Assembly: GCF_030915445.1 (NCBI RefSeq)
Contig: NZ_CP133264.1
Span: 1,364,001-1,428,000 of the forward strand
From: Clostridium sp. OS1-26
GTDB lineage: Bacteria > Bacillota > Clostridia > Clostridiales > Clostridiaceae
Length of the DNA stretch: 64,000 bases
Reading direction: 5' to 3'
Part shown: positions 1 to 9,170 of the stretch, piece by piece
Layout: each line of letters starts with the position of its first letter
Numbering within the stretch: position 1 is the first letter of the stretch
Position numbers and translations under genes: made by a program
The notes under the pieces: generated by a model
What the model saw: only the letters and a program-made list of their open reading frames with translations
Told to the model about the DNA's origin: nothing
The model's database searches: none

Positions 1-313
1 TAAAGTTGGGAATTTAGTATTTACATCAGGACAACTCCCATTAGATCCAGTTACTGGAGAATTAATTGGAGACGTTAAAAAAGCTACAGAAAAATCATTA
101 GAAAATGTAAAGGCTATTCTTGAAGAAGCAGGAACATCTTTAGATAAAGTTATTAAAACAACTGTTTTCGTAAAGAATATGAGTGATTTCGCTGCTGTTA
201 ACGAAGTTTATGCACAATACTTCCAAAAAGATATGCCTGCAAGATCATGCGTGCAAGTAGTACTTCCAAAAGATGCTTTAGTTGAAATAGAAGTAATAGC
301 ATTAGCCGAATAA
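1..313 (+). CDS. RidA family enamine/imine deaminase (5' truncated)
   Basis: This is the C-terminal 103 residues of a RidA (YjgF/YER057c/UK114) protein; the start lies before the window. Family members hydrolyse reactive enamine/imine intermediates released by PLP enzymes such as threonine dehydratase. The family signature is visible near the end of the gene (PARSCVQV followed by LPKDALVEIEVIA), as is the VKNMSDFAAVNEVY segment. The frame is open from base 2 and ends at TAA 311-313. A strong hairpin terminator follows at once, so this is the last gene of its transcript. The exact substrate cannot be told from sequence. Confidence 0.93.
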   Translation, partial: KVGNLVFTSGQLPLDPVTGELIGDVKKATEKSLENVKAILEEAGTSLDKVIKTTVFVKNMSDFAAVNEVYAQYFQKDMPARSCVQVVLPKDALVEIEVIALAE

Positions 314-314
314 T

Positions 315-355
315 AACATAAAAAGAGTGAACGGAATGTTCACTCTTTTTATGTT
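315..355 (+). terminator. Intrinsic terminator after the RidA gene
   Basis: Perfect 18-bp inverted repeat (315-332 and 338-355) with a 5-nt GGAAT loop. The right arm contains CTCTTTTT, so it can work as a U-tract hairpin. It starts 2 nt after the RidA stop codon. Confidence 0.85.
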
Positions 356-479
356 ATATTATTAAATATATGTATAATTTAAATAGATTAAATTTGAGTT
401 ATTGTCTACAAACGCTTATAATTTATTATAGCATTTACTTACTATGATAATTATGTAGAAAGGAACTTTGTAAATAATT

Positions 480-2303
480 ATGTTAAATAGAAAAGCAATG
501 ATAAAGTTAGGCTCTATAGTATTTATTATTGGCATATTTATATTTATCTATTTTAATAGTCCAATTAAGTCTTATAAAAATTCCCCAATAGCAGATGGAA
601 CTTTCATTCAATTAGATCTTGCTCAAAATTGGGATGATTCAAAATGGAAAAGCGAGCTTCAATACTTGAAGCAAAATAAAATGCACTTTCTTATTATTAC
701 TGGTGTTTCTTTCTCTAGTGGAAGTGAAACAAAATCTGTTTATAACAGCACCATACCTGGATTTACAAAAATTTACGGACAAACAGACCCTATTGATCTT
801 TGTCTAAAAAATGCTGAGGAGTTAGGAATAAAAGTTTTCGTAGATACTTACTTTAACAATGATTGGTGGCAAAAATCTGGTGATAACTCGGAGTGGCTTT
901 ATACTCAAATGCAAAAAGTGAATCAAGTGTCTGATGAATTGTATGTTAAGTATCACTCTAAATATCCAAAAGCCTTTTATGGTTGGTACTTTCCATACGA
1001 AGTAGACAACGCTAAGTTTGTCAATACTAATCAGTTTAGTGTTTTATCTAATGCATTAAATATTAATCTAAGACATTTAAAAGATAAAAATGAGCGTCTA
1101 CCTGTTTTGTTATCTCCTTTTATGAATTCGTCCTGCAGTACTCCTAAAGAATATGCTGACAACTGGTCATACTTATTTACACATACGGATCTAACAAAAG
1201 GCGATATTTTCTGCGTCCAGGATTCTGTTGGAAGTGGCCGTATAAATATCGATGAAGCTAACTCTTGGTTTACCGCTCTCAAAAAAGCTGTAAATAACAA
1301 ACCTGGTCTTTTATTTTGGGCAAATATTGAAACTTTTGATTATGTAAATAATTCAAGTGCTCCATTAAATCGCTTCATTAAGCAATTAAGGCTAGTGAGT
1401 CCTTGTGTTGATAACATAGTTTGCTTTTCTTATAGCCATTACTATAGTCCTAACAATATTAACGATGGTTTTCAGAATGCTTATTACAAGTATGTGAAAA
1501 ATGGAGTTCTTCCAGTCCATAAACCTGATAAGCCTCAGAACTTAATTGTAGAAACTATAAATAAAAATGAATTTGCTCTTTCATGGACTGAACCTAAAAA
1601 TACTAAAGATATCTGCGGATATAATGTATATCGCAATGGAACGCTAATTTTCAGTACAATATCACAAAGAAAATATGGCGGAGACTTAAAGGGCCTTTAC
1701 ATGAGTTATACGGACAGACCTCTTTTGGAAAGCAGTATAACCTCATATAGCTATGAGGTAAAATCCTTTGACTTTTCGGGAAATCTTTCTGATGCTTCTA
1801 ATTCTATTAAAGTTAGTGCAAATCCTGATAAACCTTTGGCTAAGTTGCTTTCTCAAAACTGTACTTATACAACTTTTCCTGCACCAGACTATATTTATGG
1901 TGATATAAATTCTAAAAAGCTCACAGATGGGATCTATTCGGGCATAAACTCTAATAAAGATAAATCCTTTGTAGGCTTGTACAATAATCCCGTTGATATT
2001 ACTATAGATTTAGGTAAAACTACAGATGTTCAGCAATTTGCTGTAAGTTACTTAAGAGACCCAATTCCTTGGGTTCAGCTGCCTTCTAAAGCATCAATTG
2101 CAGTTTCTAGTGATGGAATAAACTTTCAGCCGGTAGGTCTTTTAAGAATCCCTACAATCCCATTTTCAGAACGCAGTGGTTCTAAATATAAAATATATTT
2201 AACCTTAGATAAACCAATGTCCTCAAGATTTATAAGACTTTCTTCCTTTACAACTCCTTTCACCTATACGCTTATAGATGAATTTGAGGTACGAAGCAAT
2301 TAA
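480..2303 (+). CDS. Membrane-anchored DUF4434 protein with FN3 and discoidin-like domains
   Basis: A 607-residue protein with an N-terminal hydrophobic anchor (about residues 8-26) and no obvious lipobox, so the bulk is probably outside the cell. Residues about 38-340 resemble DUF4434, a TIM-barrel domain related to glycoside hydrolases (ADGTFIQLDLAQNWDD near its start). Residues about 350-445 look like a fibronectin type III domain. Residues about 465-605 look like an F5/8 type C (discoidin) carbohydrate-binding domain ending FIRLSS...DEFEV. This suggests surface polysaccharide binding or hydrolysis, but substrate and catalytic residues are not assigned. It is a single gene between two terminators. 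Confidence 0.8.
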   Translation: MLNRKAMIKLGSIVFIIGIFIFIYFNSPIKSYKNSPIADGTFIQLDLAQNWDDSKWKSELQYLKQNKMHFLIITGVSFSSGSETKSVYNSTIPGFTKIYGQTDPIDLCLKNAEELGIKVFVDTYFNNDWWQKSGDNSEWLYTQMQKVNQVSDELYVKYHSKYPKAFYGWYFPYEVDNAKFVNTNQFSVLSNALNINLRHLKDKNERLPVLLSPFMNSSCSTPKEYADNWSYLFTHTDLTKGDIFCVQDSVGSGRINIDEANSWFTALKKAVNNKPGLLFWANIETFDYVNNSSAPLNRFIKQLRLVSPCVDNIVCFSYSHYYSPNNINDGFQNAYYKYVKNGVLPVHKPDKPQNLIVETINKNEFALSWTEPKNTKDICGYNVYRNGTLIFSTISQRKYGGDLKGLYMSYTDRPLLESSITSYSYEVKSFDFSGNLSDASNSIKVSANPDKPLAKLLSQNCTYTTFPAPDYIYGDINSKKLTDGIYSGINSNKDKSFVGLYNNPVDITIDLGKTTDVQQFAVSYLRDPIPWVQLPSKASIAVSSDGINFQPVGLLRIPTIPFSERSGSKYKIYLTLDKPMSSRFIRLSSFTTPFTYTLIDEFEVRSN

Positions 2304-2304
2304 A

Positions 2305-2342
2305 TATAGGGGTATGCCAATCTCTTTTGGCATACCCCTATA
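2305..2342. terminator. Bidirectional terminator between convergent genes
   Basis: Perfect 16-bp inverted repeat (2305-2320 and 2327-2342) with a 6-nt loop, lying between the convergent DUF4434 gene and iorB. There is no long U-tract, so a simple bidirectional stem-loop terminator is inferred. Confidence 0.75.
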
Positions 2343-2344
2343 CA

Positions 2345-2920
2345 TTAAACTCTACCTTTTTTAAATGCTTCTATATTTGCATCTATAGTGCTTTTAGGAA
2401 CGTTATTTTTAATTACTTCAATCCAACTTTCCTCTTTAAAAGGCAAAAATTTTGATAAGCATCCTAATAGTACTATATTGGCAGTCTTTATATTCCCTGA
2501 ATCTTTTGCTATTTTATTAGCCTCTATAGAAATTACATCTAGGCCTTTACTTCTAATCTTATCTTCTATATTCTCAGGATATTCTTCCTTCTCAATTAAT
2601 ACCCTATTAGGGAATACTATCTCATCATTTACTATAACTTTAGCTCCATTTCTTAAGCTTTTCGCCCATCTTAATCCTTCAAGCTTTTCCATAGCTAATA
2701 ATATGTCACCTTCGCCCTTTGGTATAATTGGAGAATAAACTTTTTCACCAAATCTTACACTGCCCCAAACCATACCTCCTCTTTGCGAAAGGCCAATAAC
2801 GTCACTAGTTCTAATATCATATCCTTCTTTAAAAGCAGTTTCAGCTAATATTTTAGTTGCAACAACAAGACCTTGACCTCCAACTCCGCTAATCAATATA
2901 TTTGTTATACTCATAACCAT
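2345..2920 (-). CDS. iorB: Indolepyruvate:ferredoxin oxidoreductase, beta subunit
   Basis: A 191-residue gamma-type 2-oxoacid oxidoreductase domain, the small subunit of indolepyruvate oxidoreductase. With IorA it oxidatively decarboxylates aryl pyruvates from aromatic amino-acid transamination to aryl-acetyl-CoA, reducing ferredoxin. The N-terminal ISGVGGQGLVVATKIL is the glycine-rich signature of the family, and the SQRGGMVWGSVRFG segment follows. It starts 6 nt after the iorA stop codon, with a GGGGGGA ribosome binding site spanning that stop, so the two genes form an operon. The enzyme is cytoplasmic and anaerobic. Confidence 0.93.
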   Translation of the reverse strand: MVMSITNILISGVGGQGLVVATKILAETAFKEGYDIRTSDVIGLSQRGGMVWGSVRFGEKVYSPIIPKGEGDILLAMEKLEGLRWAKSLRNGAKVIVNDEIVFPNRVLIEKEEYPENIEDKIRSKGLDVISIEANKIAKDSGNIKTANIVLLGCLSKFLPFKEESWIEVIKNNVPKSTIDANIEAFKKGRV

Positions 2921-2926
2921 CCCCCC

Positions 2927-4726
2927 TTAACTATTTGCCTCTGAGCTTCTTTTTATAGCTCCTACTGGACATACCTGTGAACAAACAGAACACCCTACAC
3001 ACATATCCGGATTGATATAAGAATTTTTCTTATCCTTACCTGGATATTGTTTCATGGATATTGGCGGACAGTTAGTTCTAATACAACTTCTACAGCTTAT
3101 ACATATATTTTCATCAACGTAGAAGTGAGGTTGTTTAATTTTAAAGTTTAAAGCACATGGTCTAGTCGTAACAATTATGGATAATCCTTCTCTTTTCATT
3201 GCAGCATGTATTGCTTCTTTAGTTTCCTTATATTTAAATTGATCTACTATTGTAATATCCTTTATGCCAAAAGCTTTTAATACTTCTGGAATACTTATAC
3301 TATAGCTATCTCTATCTTTAAAGTAATCTCCAGTTGTAAAGGTCTCCTGACCACCAGTCATTGCAGTAGTTCTGTTATCCATTACAATAACAGTAATATT
3401 CTCTTTAGTTTTCGCTAATTGAAGCATTCCCGTCATTCCAGAATGAAAAAATGTACCATCACCAATTGTAGCAACTATTGGCTTTTTCTTTCCAGCTTTA
3501 CTCTGAGCTACTGCAACTCCTATAGCATTTCCTAAGGAAGCTCCCATGCTTATATTAGTCTTATGAACCTCAAAAGGCTCTAGTATACCAAGTGAATAGC
3601 ATCCTATATCTCCCATGACAGTAGCGTTAGCCATCTTCAGAATGTGGAATATTGGTCTATGAGGACATCCTGAACATAACATAGGTGTTCTTGGTGGAAT
3701 TTCTTCCGATTCAACATCTGTTTCGTTAACATCTGCTTTTGATATAATGTCTAACTTTTCTAATCCTTTTCGTATTTCATCTATTGTAAGCTCACCAGTA
3801 AATGAAAAATATTCTTTACCCTTAACCTCTATTTCATTCATTTTTAGAGCTTCCTCTATATATGGCATGAGTTCTTCAATTACAATTATTTGTTTATACT
3901 TACTACTTAAATTTTTAATTTTTTCTATTGGTAATGGCCATACCATTGCAAGCTTTAAAATGGAAGCTTTAACATTCAACTCTTTCAAACACTCATAAGG
4001 CATACCACTGCTAATAATTAAGGTATCTGAACCTTCCACTTCATCTAAGGTATTTAAGTCTAATTCATTATTAAACCCTTGAAGCTTTTCCATTCTTTCC
4101 TTCATAAAGTACTGTTGTTTATTAGCATTCGGAGGAAGCATACAATACCTTGATTGTTCTGCAACAAATCCTTCTACTTCCTTCTCTTCTCTATCAGATA
4201 GTTCTACAATTCCCCTACAGTGACACAGCCTGCTAGTCATCTTTAATAATACAGGAGTATTAAAGGTTTCACTGATATTTAGGCCAATTTTAACAAAATC
4301 TTTAGCTTCTTGTGGGTTAGATGGTTCAAATACAGGTATATTAGCATACTTTCCCCAAAATCTACTATCTTGTTCGTTTTGAGAGCTTGTAAGTCCTGGG
4401 TCATCACCTACTACTAATATAAACCCTCCCTTAGTTTTTATTTGTGTAAATGTCATGAATGGGTCTGCTGCTATGTTTATTCCAACATGCTTCATAGATA
4501 CCATGCTTCTAGCTCCGGCGAAGCTTCCTCCCATAGCCACTTCAAATGCAACCTTTTCATTTGTTCCCCATTCACAGTAAACTTCAGGATAGTTTTTTAA
4601 AGATTCTAGTATCTCTACTGTCGGTGATCCTGGATAACTTGATGCTACTACACCTCCCGCTTCCCAAAACCCTCTGCTTATTGCTTGATTACCTGTTAAT
4701 ACAACTTTTTCGTTCAATAATAACAC
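2927..4726 (-). CDS. iorA: Indolepyruvate:ferredoxin oxidoreductase, alpha subunit
   Basis: A 599-residue large subunit. The N-terminal part (about 5-230) is a pyrimidine-binding type domain starting LTGNQAISRGFWEAG. Residues about 345-540 hold the thiamine pyrophosphate domain, with MLCSGCPHRP, GDIGCYSLG and GDGTFFHSGMTG. The C-terminus (about 540-595) is a 2x[4Fe-4S] ferredoxin with CISCRSCIRTNC and CVGCSVCSQVCPVG. Its length is normal for IorA. It is first in a two-gene operon with iorB and has a good GGGGGTG ribosome binding site. Fermentation of aromatic amino acids is the likely role. Confidence 0.96.
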   Translation of the reverse strand: MLLLNEKVVLTGNQAISRGFWEAGGVVASSYPGSPTVEILESLKNYPEVYCEWGTNEKVAFEVAMGGSFAGARSMVSMKHVGINIAADPFMTFTQIKTKGGFILVVGDDPGLTSSQNEQDSRFWGKYANIPVFEPSNPQEAKDFVKIGLNISETFNTPVLLKMTSRLCHCRGIVELSDREEKEVEGFVAEQSRYCMLPPNANKQQYFMKERMEKLQGFNNELDLNTLDEVEGSDTLIISSGMPYECLKELNVKASILKLAMVWPLPIEKIKNLSSKYKQIIVIEELMPYIEEALKMNEIEVKGKEYFSFTGELTIDEIRKGLEKLDIISKADVNETDVESEEIPPRTPMLCSGCPHRPIFHILKMANATVMGDIGCYSLGILEPFEVHKTNISMGASLGNAIGVAVAQSKAGKKKPIVATIGDGTFFHSGMTGMLQLAKTKENITVIVMDNRTTAMTGGQETFTTGDYFKDRDSYSISIPEVLKAFGIKDITIVDQFKYKETKEAIHAAMKREGLSIIVTTRPCALNFKIKQPHFYVDENICISCRSCIRTNCPPISMKQYPGKDKKNSYINPDMCVGCSVCSQVCPVGAIKRSSEANS

Positions 4727-4925
4727 CCCCGTTTAATTTATGTTCATTATGTAAATATATATTATTATGCTACAATTGAAAAATATCCCTTATATCCTAA
4801 TAATTATTATCGTATCACAACCACTATTAATTATCAATAAAATATTTTAAACTAATGTAGACAATTACATTGTCCTTATTATAAACTATTAATATAACAA
4901 ATTTATTTTAATTTAGGTGAGAGTT

Positions 4926-5399
4926 ATGGATAAAATATATACTGTATATTACAAATCTCCAATTGGCACTATAGAACTTAAAGGCAATATTGATGGTGTT
5001 ATTTCCTTATACTTTATAGAAGAAGATGTAAAATCTTCTGAAACTGCTGATTGTTTAGTTGAATGTGTTAATCAACTTGATGAATACTTTAAAGGTGTTA
5101 GAAAGAATTTTTCACTAAAACTAAATATCAGTGGAACTGAATTTAGAGAAAAGGTATGGAATAAACTTCAAGATATACCTTATGGAGAAACATGCTCTTA
5201 TTTAGATATAGCCAAGGCTATAGGAAATGAAAAAGCTGTAAGAGCTGTAGGTGGTGCTAACCATAACAATAAAATAAGCATAATTATTCCTTGTCATAGG
5301 GTCATCGGAAATTCCGGAAGTTTAACTGGATATGGTGGAGGGCTATGGCGAAAAGATTGGCTGTTAAACCACGAAAAAAGTTTTAAAGATACAAAATAA
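4926..5399 (+). CDS. ogt: Methylated-DNA--protein-cysteine methyltransferase
   Basis: A 157-residue Ada/Ogt-type suicide repair protein that moves the methyl group from O6-methylguanine to its own cysteine. The active-site motif IIPCHRVIG is present with acceptor Cys123. The preceding helix-turn-helix segment (PYGETCSYLDIAKAIG) and the later GGGLWRKDWLL match the family. I chose ATG 4926 because AGGTGA (4915-4920) sits 5 nt before it; the GTG at 4917 would lie inside that ribosome binding site. It stands alone, upstream of the asnS promoter. Confidence 0.93.
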   Translation: MDKIYTVYYKSPIGTIELKGNIDGVISLYFIEEDVKSSETADCLVECVNQLDEYFKGVRKNFSLKLNISGTEFREKVWNKLQDIPYGETCSYLDIAKAIGNEKAVRAVGGANHNNKISIIIPCHRVIGNSGSLTGYGGGLWRKDWLLNHEKSFKDTK

Positions 5400-5413
5400 C
5401 GAGCTAATAATTA

Positions 5414-5442
5414 TTGACATATAATTTTATAACTATTATAAT
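5414..5442 (+). promoter_or_regulatory. Sigma-A promoter of the asnS T-box leader
   Basis: TTGACA at 5414-5419 and TATAAT at 5437-5442 with 17-nt spacing: both boxes match consensus exactly. Transcription should start near 5449, giving a leader of about 350 nt before asnS. Confidence 0.85.
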
Positions 5443-5479
5443 TTTAAGATAAAATATTATCATTTTAACATAATATCTA

Positions 5480-5748
5480 AAACTATGATGAGAAAAGTAC
5501 ATATAGAACTTATTTAAAGCGAGTTGATGATGGTGGAAGATCAATAATCAAGTCTGTATGGAAGAACATCTCTGAGTTTCTAACCGAATTTTAAATAAAA
5601 GTAGGCTTAGAGGTATCCAATACCTTATAATTGGTAAGCATAAAATCATTTGTTTTTTGCTTTTTAAAGTTGGTCATATTTATGACAAATTGGGTGGTAC
5701 CGCGGAACTTAAGCCTTTCGTCCCTTTGTGGATGGAGGGCTTTTATAT
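5480..5748 (+). promoter_or_regulatory. T-box riboswitch controlling asnS
   Basis: The T-box sequence TGGGTGGTACCGCGG is at 5691-5705, followed by a terminator hairpin (arms 5711-5723 and 5730-5742, then a T-rich run). Stem I features lie upstream (AAAGCGAG near 5517, GATGGTGGAAGATC near 5529, and a GTAGGC-type stretch near 5600). A plausible specifier AAC (Asn) is at 5582-5584 in TCTAACCGAA. In this class, uncharged tRNA pairs with the specifier and T-box and prevents termination. The class call is firm; the specifier position is my inference, supported by the downstream gene. Confidence 0.93.
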
Positions 5749-5805
5749 TTATACATATTTGGATAAAATATCATAATATCATAAAAAATAAGGAGGATTT
5801 ATAAA

Positions 5806-7197
5806 ATGGACGTAACATTAGTTAAACAACTTTACAGAGAATGCGAAAAATTTGCTGATAAAGATGTAAAAATTTCAGGATGGGTTAGAACAGTAAGGGA
5901 TTCTAAAACATTTGGCTTCGTTGAAATAAACGATGGAAGCTTTTTCAAAAACGTACAAATAGTATTTGAAGATAGTTTAGATAACTTTAAGGAGATCACT
6001 AAGCTTCCTATTAGTACATCACTAGCTGTAGAAGGTACAGTAGTTCTTACACCAGATTCAAAACAACCTTTTGAAATTAAAGCTAAAAAAATATCAGTAG
6101 AGGGAACTTCTTCTTCAGACTATCCTCTACAAAAGAAAAGACATACTCTTGAGTATTTAAGAACTATAGCACATTTAAGACCTAGAAGTAATACATTTTC
6201 AGCTGTGTTTAGAGTTCGTTCAATAGCTGCTTATGCAGTTCATAAGTTCTTCCAAGAACAAGGTTTTGTATATGCTAATACTCCAATAATCACGGGAAGT
6301 GACTGTGAAGGTGCTGGAGAAATGTTTAGATTAACTACATTAGATATGCAAAATGTTCCAAAGGATGATAAAGGAAATATAGATTTTTCTCAAGACTTCT
6401 TTGGAAGAGAGACTAATCTTACTGTAAGTGGTCAATTATCCGCAGAGTGTATGGCTCTTGCTTTTAGAAATGTTTATACCTTTGGGCCAACATTCAGAGC
6501 AGAGAATTCATACACAGCAAGACATGCTGCTGAGTTCTGGATGATTGAACCTGAAATGGCTTTTGCAGAATTAAAAGATTATATGGATGTAGCTGAAGGT
6601 CTTGTTAAGTACGTTATAAAATACGTATTAGCAAATGCACCTGAAGAAATGGAGTTCTTCAGTTCATTCGTCGATAAAGGATTAATGGATAGATTAAACA
6701 ATGTTGCTAATTCTGATTTCGGAAGAATAACTTATACTGAAGCTGTTGATATTCTTAAAAAATGCGGCGAGCAATTCCAATATCCAGTTGAATGGGGAAT
6801 TGACCTACAAACAGAGCATGAAAGATACTTAACTGAAAAAGTATTTAAAAAGCCAATATTCGTTACAGATTATCCAAAGGATATTAAAGCATTCTACATG
6901 AGATTAAATGAAGATGGCAAAACTGTTGCTGCAGCAGACTTATTAGTACCTGGAGTTGGTGAAATTGTTGGTGGAAGCCAAAGAGAAGAACGTCTTGATG
7001 TTCTTGAAAAGAGAATTGAAGAAATGGGCCTAAATAAGCAAGATTATTGGTGGTATTTAGAGCTAAGAAAATATGGAGAAACTAAACATTCAGGTTTTGG
7101 TCTTGGATTTGAAAGAATTCTAATGTATATTACAGGAATATCTAATATAAGAGACGTAATTCCATTCCCAAGAACAACTGGATCAGCTGAATTCTAA
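5806..7197 (+). CDS. asnS: Asparaginyl-tRNA synthetase
   Basis: A 463-residue class II aminoacyl-tRNA synthetase that charges tRNA-Asn. The N-terminal OB-fold anticodon-binding domain covers about residues 17-105 ([25 protein letters not shown]). The catalytic core follows, with motif 2 [25 protein letters not shown] and motif 3 [15 protein letters not shown] ending in IRDVIPFPR. The FRAE...FWMIEPE signature is that of AsnRS rather than AspRS. The start is ATG with AAGGAGG upstream. Expression is set by the T-box leader in front, in response to asparagine supply. Confidence 0.97.
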   Translation: MDVTLVKQLYRECEKFADKDVKISGWVRTVRDSKTFGFVEINDGSFFKNVQIVFEDSLDNFKEITKLPISTSLAVEGTVVLTPDSKQPFEIKAKKISVEGTSSSDYPLQKKRHTLEYLRTIAHLRPRSNTFSAVFRVRSIAAYAVHKFFQEQGFVYANTPIITGSDCEGAGEMFRLTTLDMQNVPKDDKGNIDFSQDFFGRETNLTVSGQLSAECMALAFRNVYTFGPTFRAENSYTARHAAEFWMIEPEMAFAELKDYMDVAEGLVKYVIKYVLANAPEEMEFFSSFVDKGLMDRLNNVANSDFGRITYTEAVDILKKCGEQFQYPVEWGIDLQTEHERYLTEKVFKKPIFVTDYPKDIKAFYMRLNEDGKTVAAADLLVPGVGEIVGGSQREERLDVLEKRIEEMGLNKQDYWWYLELRKYGETKHSGFGLGFERILMYITGISNIRDVIPFPRTTGSAEF

Positions 7198-7205
7198 TAT
7201 ATAAG

Positions 7206-7239
7206 AAATATGCGACATAAAAAACTGTGTCGCATATTT
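7206..7239 (+). terminator. Intrinsic terminator of asnS
   Basis: Inverted repeat 7206-7217 / 7228-7239 (AAATATGCGACA and its complement), with the right arm running into TTTTTT. It begins 9 nt after the asnS stop. Confidence 0.85.
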
Positions 7240-7351
7240 TTTATTATTTGACATGTTTATTATATAAAATTATAATTAAGATAATTAATCTGATTTAATG
7301 GAATACTCCGTTATTTTAGATTTTTGAAACTTTAAATTTTATTTGACCTAA

Positions 7352-7428
7352 TTGCAAGGATTTTTCTAAGCAAAAGGGAAGGAGGGATACTTGGTAAATA
7401 TCTTTGGCCTTTTGCCAAAGCTTTTTTG
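7352..7428 (+). promoter_or_regulatory. Possible attenuator leader of the hydrogenase regulator/hydF genes
   Basis: A terminator-like hairpin (CTTTGGC 7402-7408, GCCAAAG 7414-7420) is followed by CTTTTTTG just before the ribosome binding site of the next gene. GCAAAAGG at 7370-7377 is exactly complementary to CCTTTTGC at 7408-7415, so it could open the terminator. TTGC at 7352-7355 could in turn pair with GCAA at 7370-7373. An in-frame TTG (7391) after AAGGAGG (7379-7385) could also be translated through the hairpin. No known riboswitch consensus was recognised; the regulatory role is inferred. Confidence 0.5.
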
Positions 7429-7444
7429 TTTTGGAGGTAAAATT

Positions 7445-7690
7445 ATGGAGAAAAGAATAGGCGTTGTTGGTATTGTAATAGAAAATCTCGAAAGTGCTTC
7501 AAAAGTTAATGATATATTACATTATCATTCAGAGATTATAGTTGGAAGGTTAGGAATTCCATACAGAGAAAAAAATCTATCTGTTATTTCACTAATAGTA
7601 GATGGCACATCGGATGAAATAAGTGCTATGACAGGAAAACTTGGGAAAATTGATGGCGTAAACGTAAAATCAGCAATAACTAAAAAATAA
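7445..7690 (+). CDS. TM1266 family iron-only hydrogenase system regulator
   Basis: An 81-residue ACT-like protein of the TM1266 family, found next to [FeFe]-hydrogenase maturation genes and proposed to act as a regulator. The core RIGVVGIVIENLESASKVN and the HYHSEIIVGRLGIPYREKNLSVISLIVDG segment match the family. I chose ATG 7445 with TTGGAGGT (7431-7438) because the family usually begins just before this point. A longer form from TTG 7391 with AAGGAGG is possible and would add 18 residues encoded across the leader hairpin. It ends 18 nt before hydF. Confidence 0.82.
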   Translation: MEKRIGVVGIVIENLESASKVNDILHYHSEIIVGRLGIPYREKNLSVISLIVDGTSDEISAMTGKLGKIDGVNVKSAITKK

Positions 7691-7708
7691 AATTTTAGGA
7701 GGATAACT

Positions 7709-8902
7709 ATGCAAGACACACCTAAAGCTAATAGATTGCATATAGCTATTTTTGGTAGAAGAAATGCTGGAAAATCTAGTTTAATAAACTCTTTAACTGG
7801 TCAAGATATTGCTCTTGTATCAAACCTTGCCGGAACCACTACTGATCCTGTATATAAAGCTATGGAGCTTTTACCAATAGGCCCTGTTGTAATTATAGAC
7901 ACAGCAGGTCTTGACGACACAGGCGAAATCGGAGAACTTAGAGTAAAGAAAACAAAAAATGTCATGGAAAAAACCGACTTAGCTTTATTAGTTTTTACAT
8001 CGGACTCCTCTGATTTTTCACTTGAACGTGAGTGGTTTGAGGAACTTAAAGAAAGAAAAATTCCTATCATAGGTGTCATAAATAAAATAGACCTAGTTGA
8101 TATGAATATTGAAGACTTAAAAAGTACTTTTGATATCCCTTTTGTAAAAGTTAGTGCAAAGGATAAAAAGAACATAGGAAAACTGAAAGAATTTATACAA
8201 GTTAATGCTCCTATTGATTTTGAAAAATCGACTATAGTAGGAGATATATTAAAGGATAAAGATAAAGTAATCGTAGTTGCTCCCCAAGATATTCAAGCTC
8301 CTAAAGGAAGACTTATTCTTCCTCAAGTACAGGTAATTAGGGACATACTTGATAACGATGCTTTGGCACTTACAGTTAAGGATTCTGAGCTTATTGATAT
8401 TCTTCAATCCTTAAACACAAAACCTGACTTAGTAATTACTGATTCTCAAGTATTTAAGAAGGTAAATGAAATAATACCTGATGATGTTCCTTTAACTTCT
8501 TTTTCTATACTTATGGCTAGGTATAAGGGAGATTTAGACATATTAATTAAAGGTGCAAAAGCCATTGATAACTTAAAGCCTAATGATAAGGTTCTAATTG
8601 CAGAAGCTTGTACCCACCATGCTCTTAAAAATGACATTGGAAGAGAAAAACTTCCTAATTGGCTTAAAGAAAGAGTTGGTGGAGAGTTAAATATAACAGT
8701 AAATGCAGGTGTAGATTTTCCAGAGGACTTATCTGACTATAAGCTTATAATTCATTGTGGAGCTTGTATGTTTAATAGAAAACAGTTTATGTCTAGACTT
8801 ATAAGAGCCTCAGAACAAGGTGTTCCTATAACCAATTATGGAACAGCTATTGCTCACATCAATGGTATCCTTGATAGAGTGACAAAAATATTTTATAAAT
8901 AA
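7709..8902 (+). CDS. hydF: [FeFe]-hydrogenase H-cluster maturation GTPase HydF
   Basis: A 397-residue scaffold GTPase on which the 2Fe subcluster made by HydE and HydG is assembled before transfer to the hydrogenase. The N-terminal GTPase domain has the P-loop GRRNAGKSS (16-24), DTAGLDD (64-70) and NKID (125-128). The C-terminal cluster-binding site CxH (Cys301, His303) and HCxxC (His349, Cys350, Cys353) is complete. It follows the TM1266-type regulator with AGGAGG upstream. HydE, HydG and the hydrogenase are not in this window. Confidence 0.96.
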   Translation: MQDTPKANRLHIAIFGRRNAGKSSLINSLTGQDIALVSNLAGTTTDPVYKAMELLPIGPVVIIDTAGLDDTGEIGELRVKKTKNVMEKTDLALLVFTSDSSDFSLEREWFEELKERKIPIIGVINKIDLVDMNIEDLKSTFDIPFVKVSAKDKKNIGKLKEFIQVNAPIDFEKSTIVGDILKDKDKVIVVAPQDIQAPKGRLILPQVQVIRDILDNDALALTVKDSELIDILQSLNTKPDLVITDSQVFKKVNEIIPDDVPLTSFSILMARYKGDLDILIKGAKAIDNLKPNDKVLIAEACTHHALKNDIGREKLPNWLKERVGGELNITVNAGVDFPEDLSDYKLIIHCGACMFNRKQFMSRLIRASEQGVPITNYGTAIAHINGILDRVTKIFYK

Positions 8903-8926
8903 CATTTAAGAATTAATTCATTATTA

Positions 8927-8970
8927 AAAAGCAGAAACTTACCAACTATAAATTTGGTATTTCTGCTTTT
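8927..8970 (+). terminator. Intrinsic terminator of hydF
   Basis: Stem AAAAGCAGAAA (8927-8937) pairs with 8960-8970, with an inner ACCAA/TTGGT stem, followed by ATTTTTAAT. Confidence 0.8.
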
Positions 8971-9170
8971 ATTTTTAATATATAATAACATAATAATATT
9001 CAAGTAATAAATTTTTTAAAATTTTTAAAAAAATTTTATGTAACCGATTACGTGTTATTTCAATATTTAACGTTTTTCGTTAAAATATATAGGTAGGAAT
9101 AAGATCTTATTACAAATTTTTTATTTCAATTTTATTTAATTATAAGGATATGGAAAGGCGGCCTTATTAT

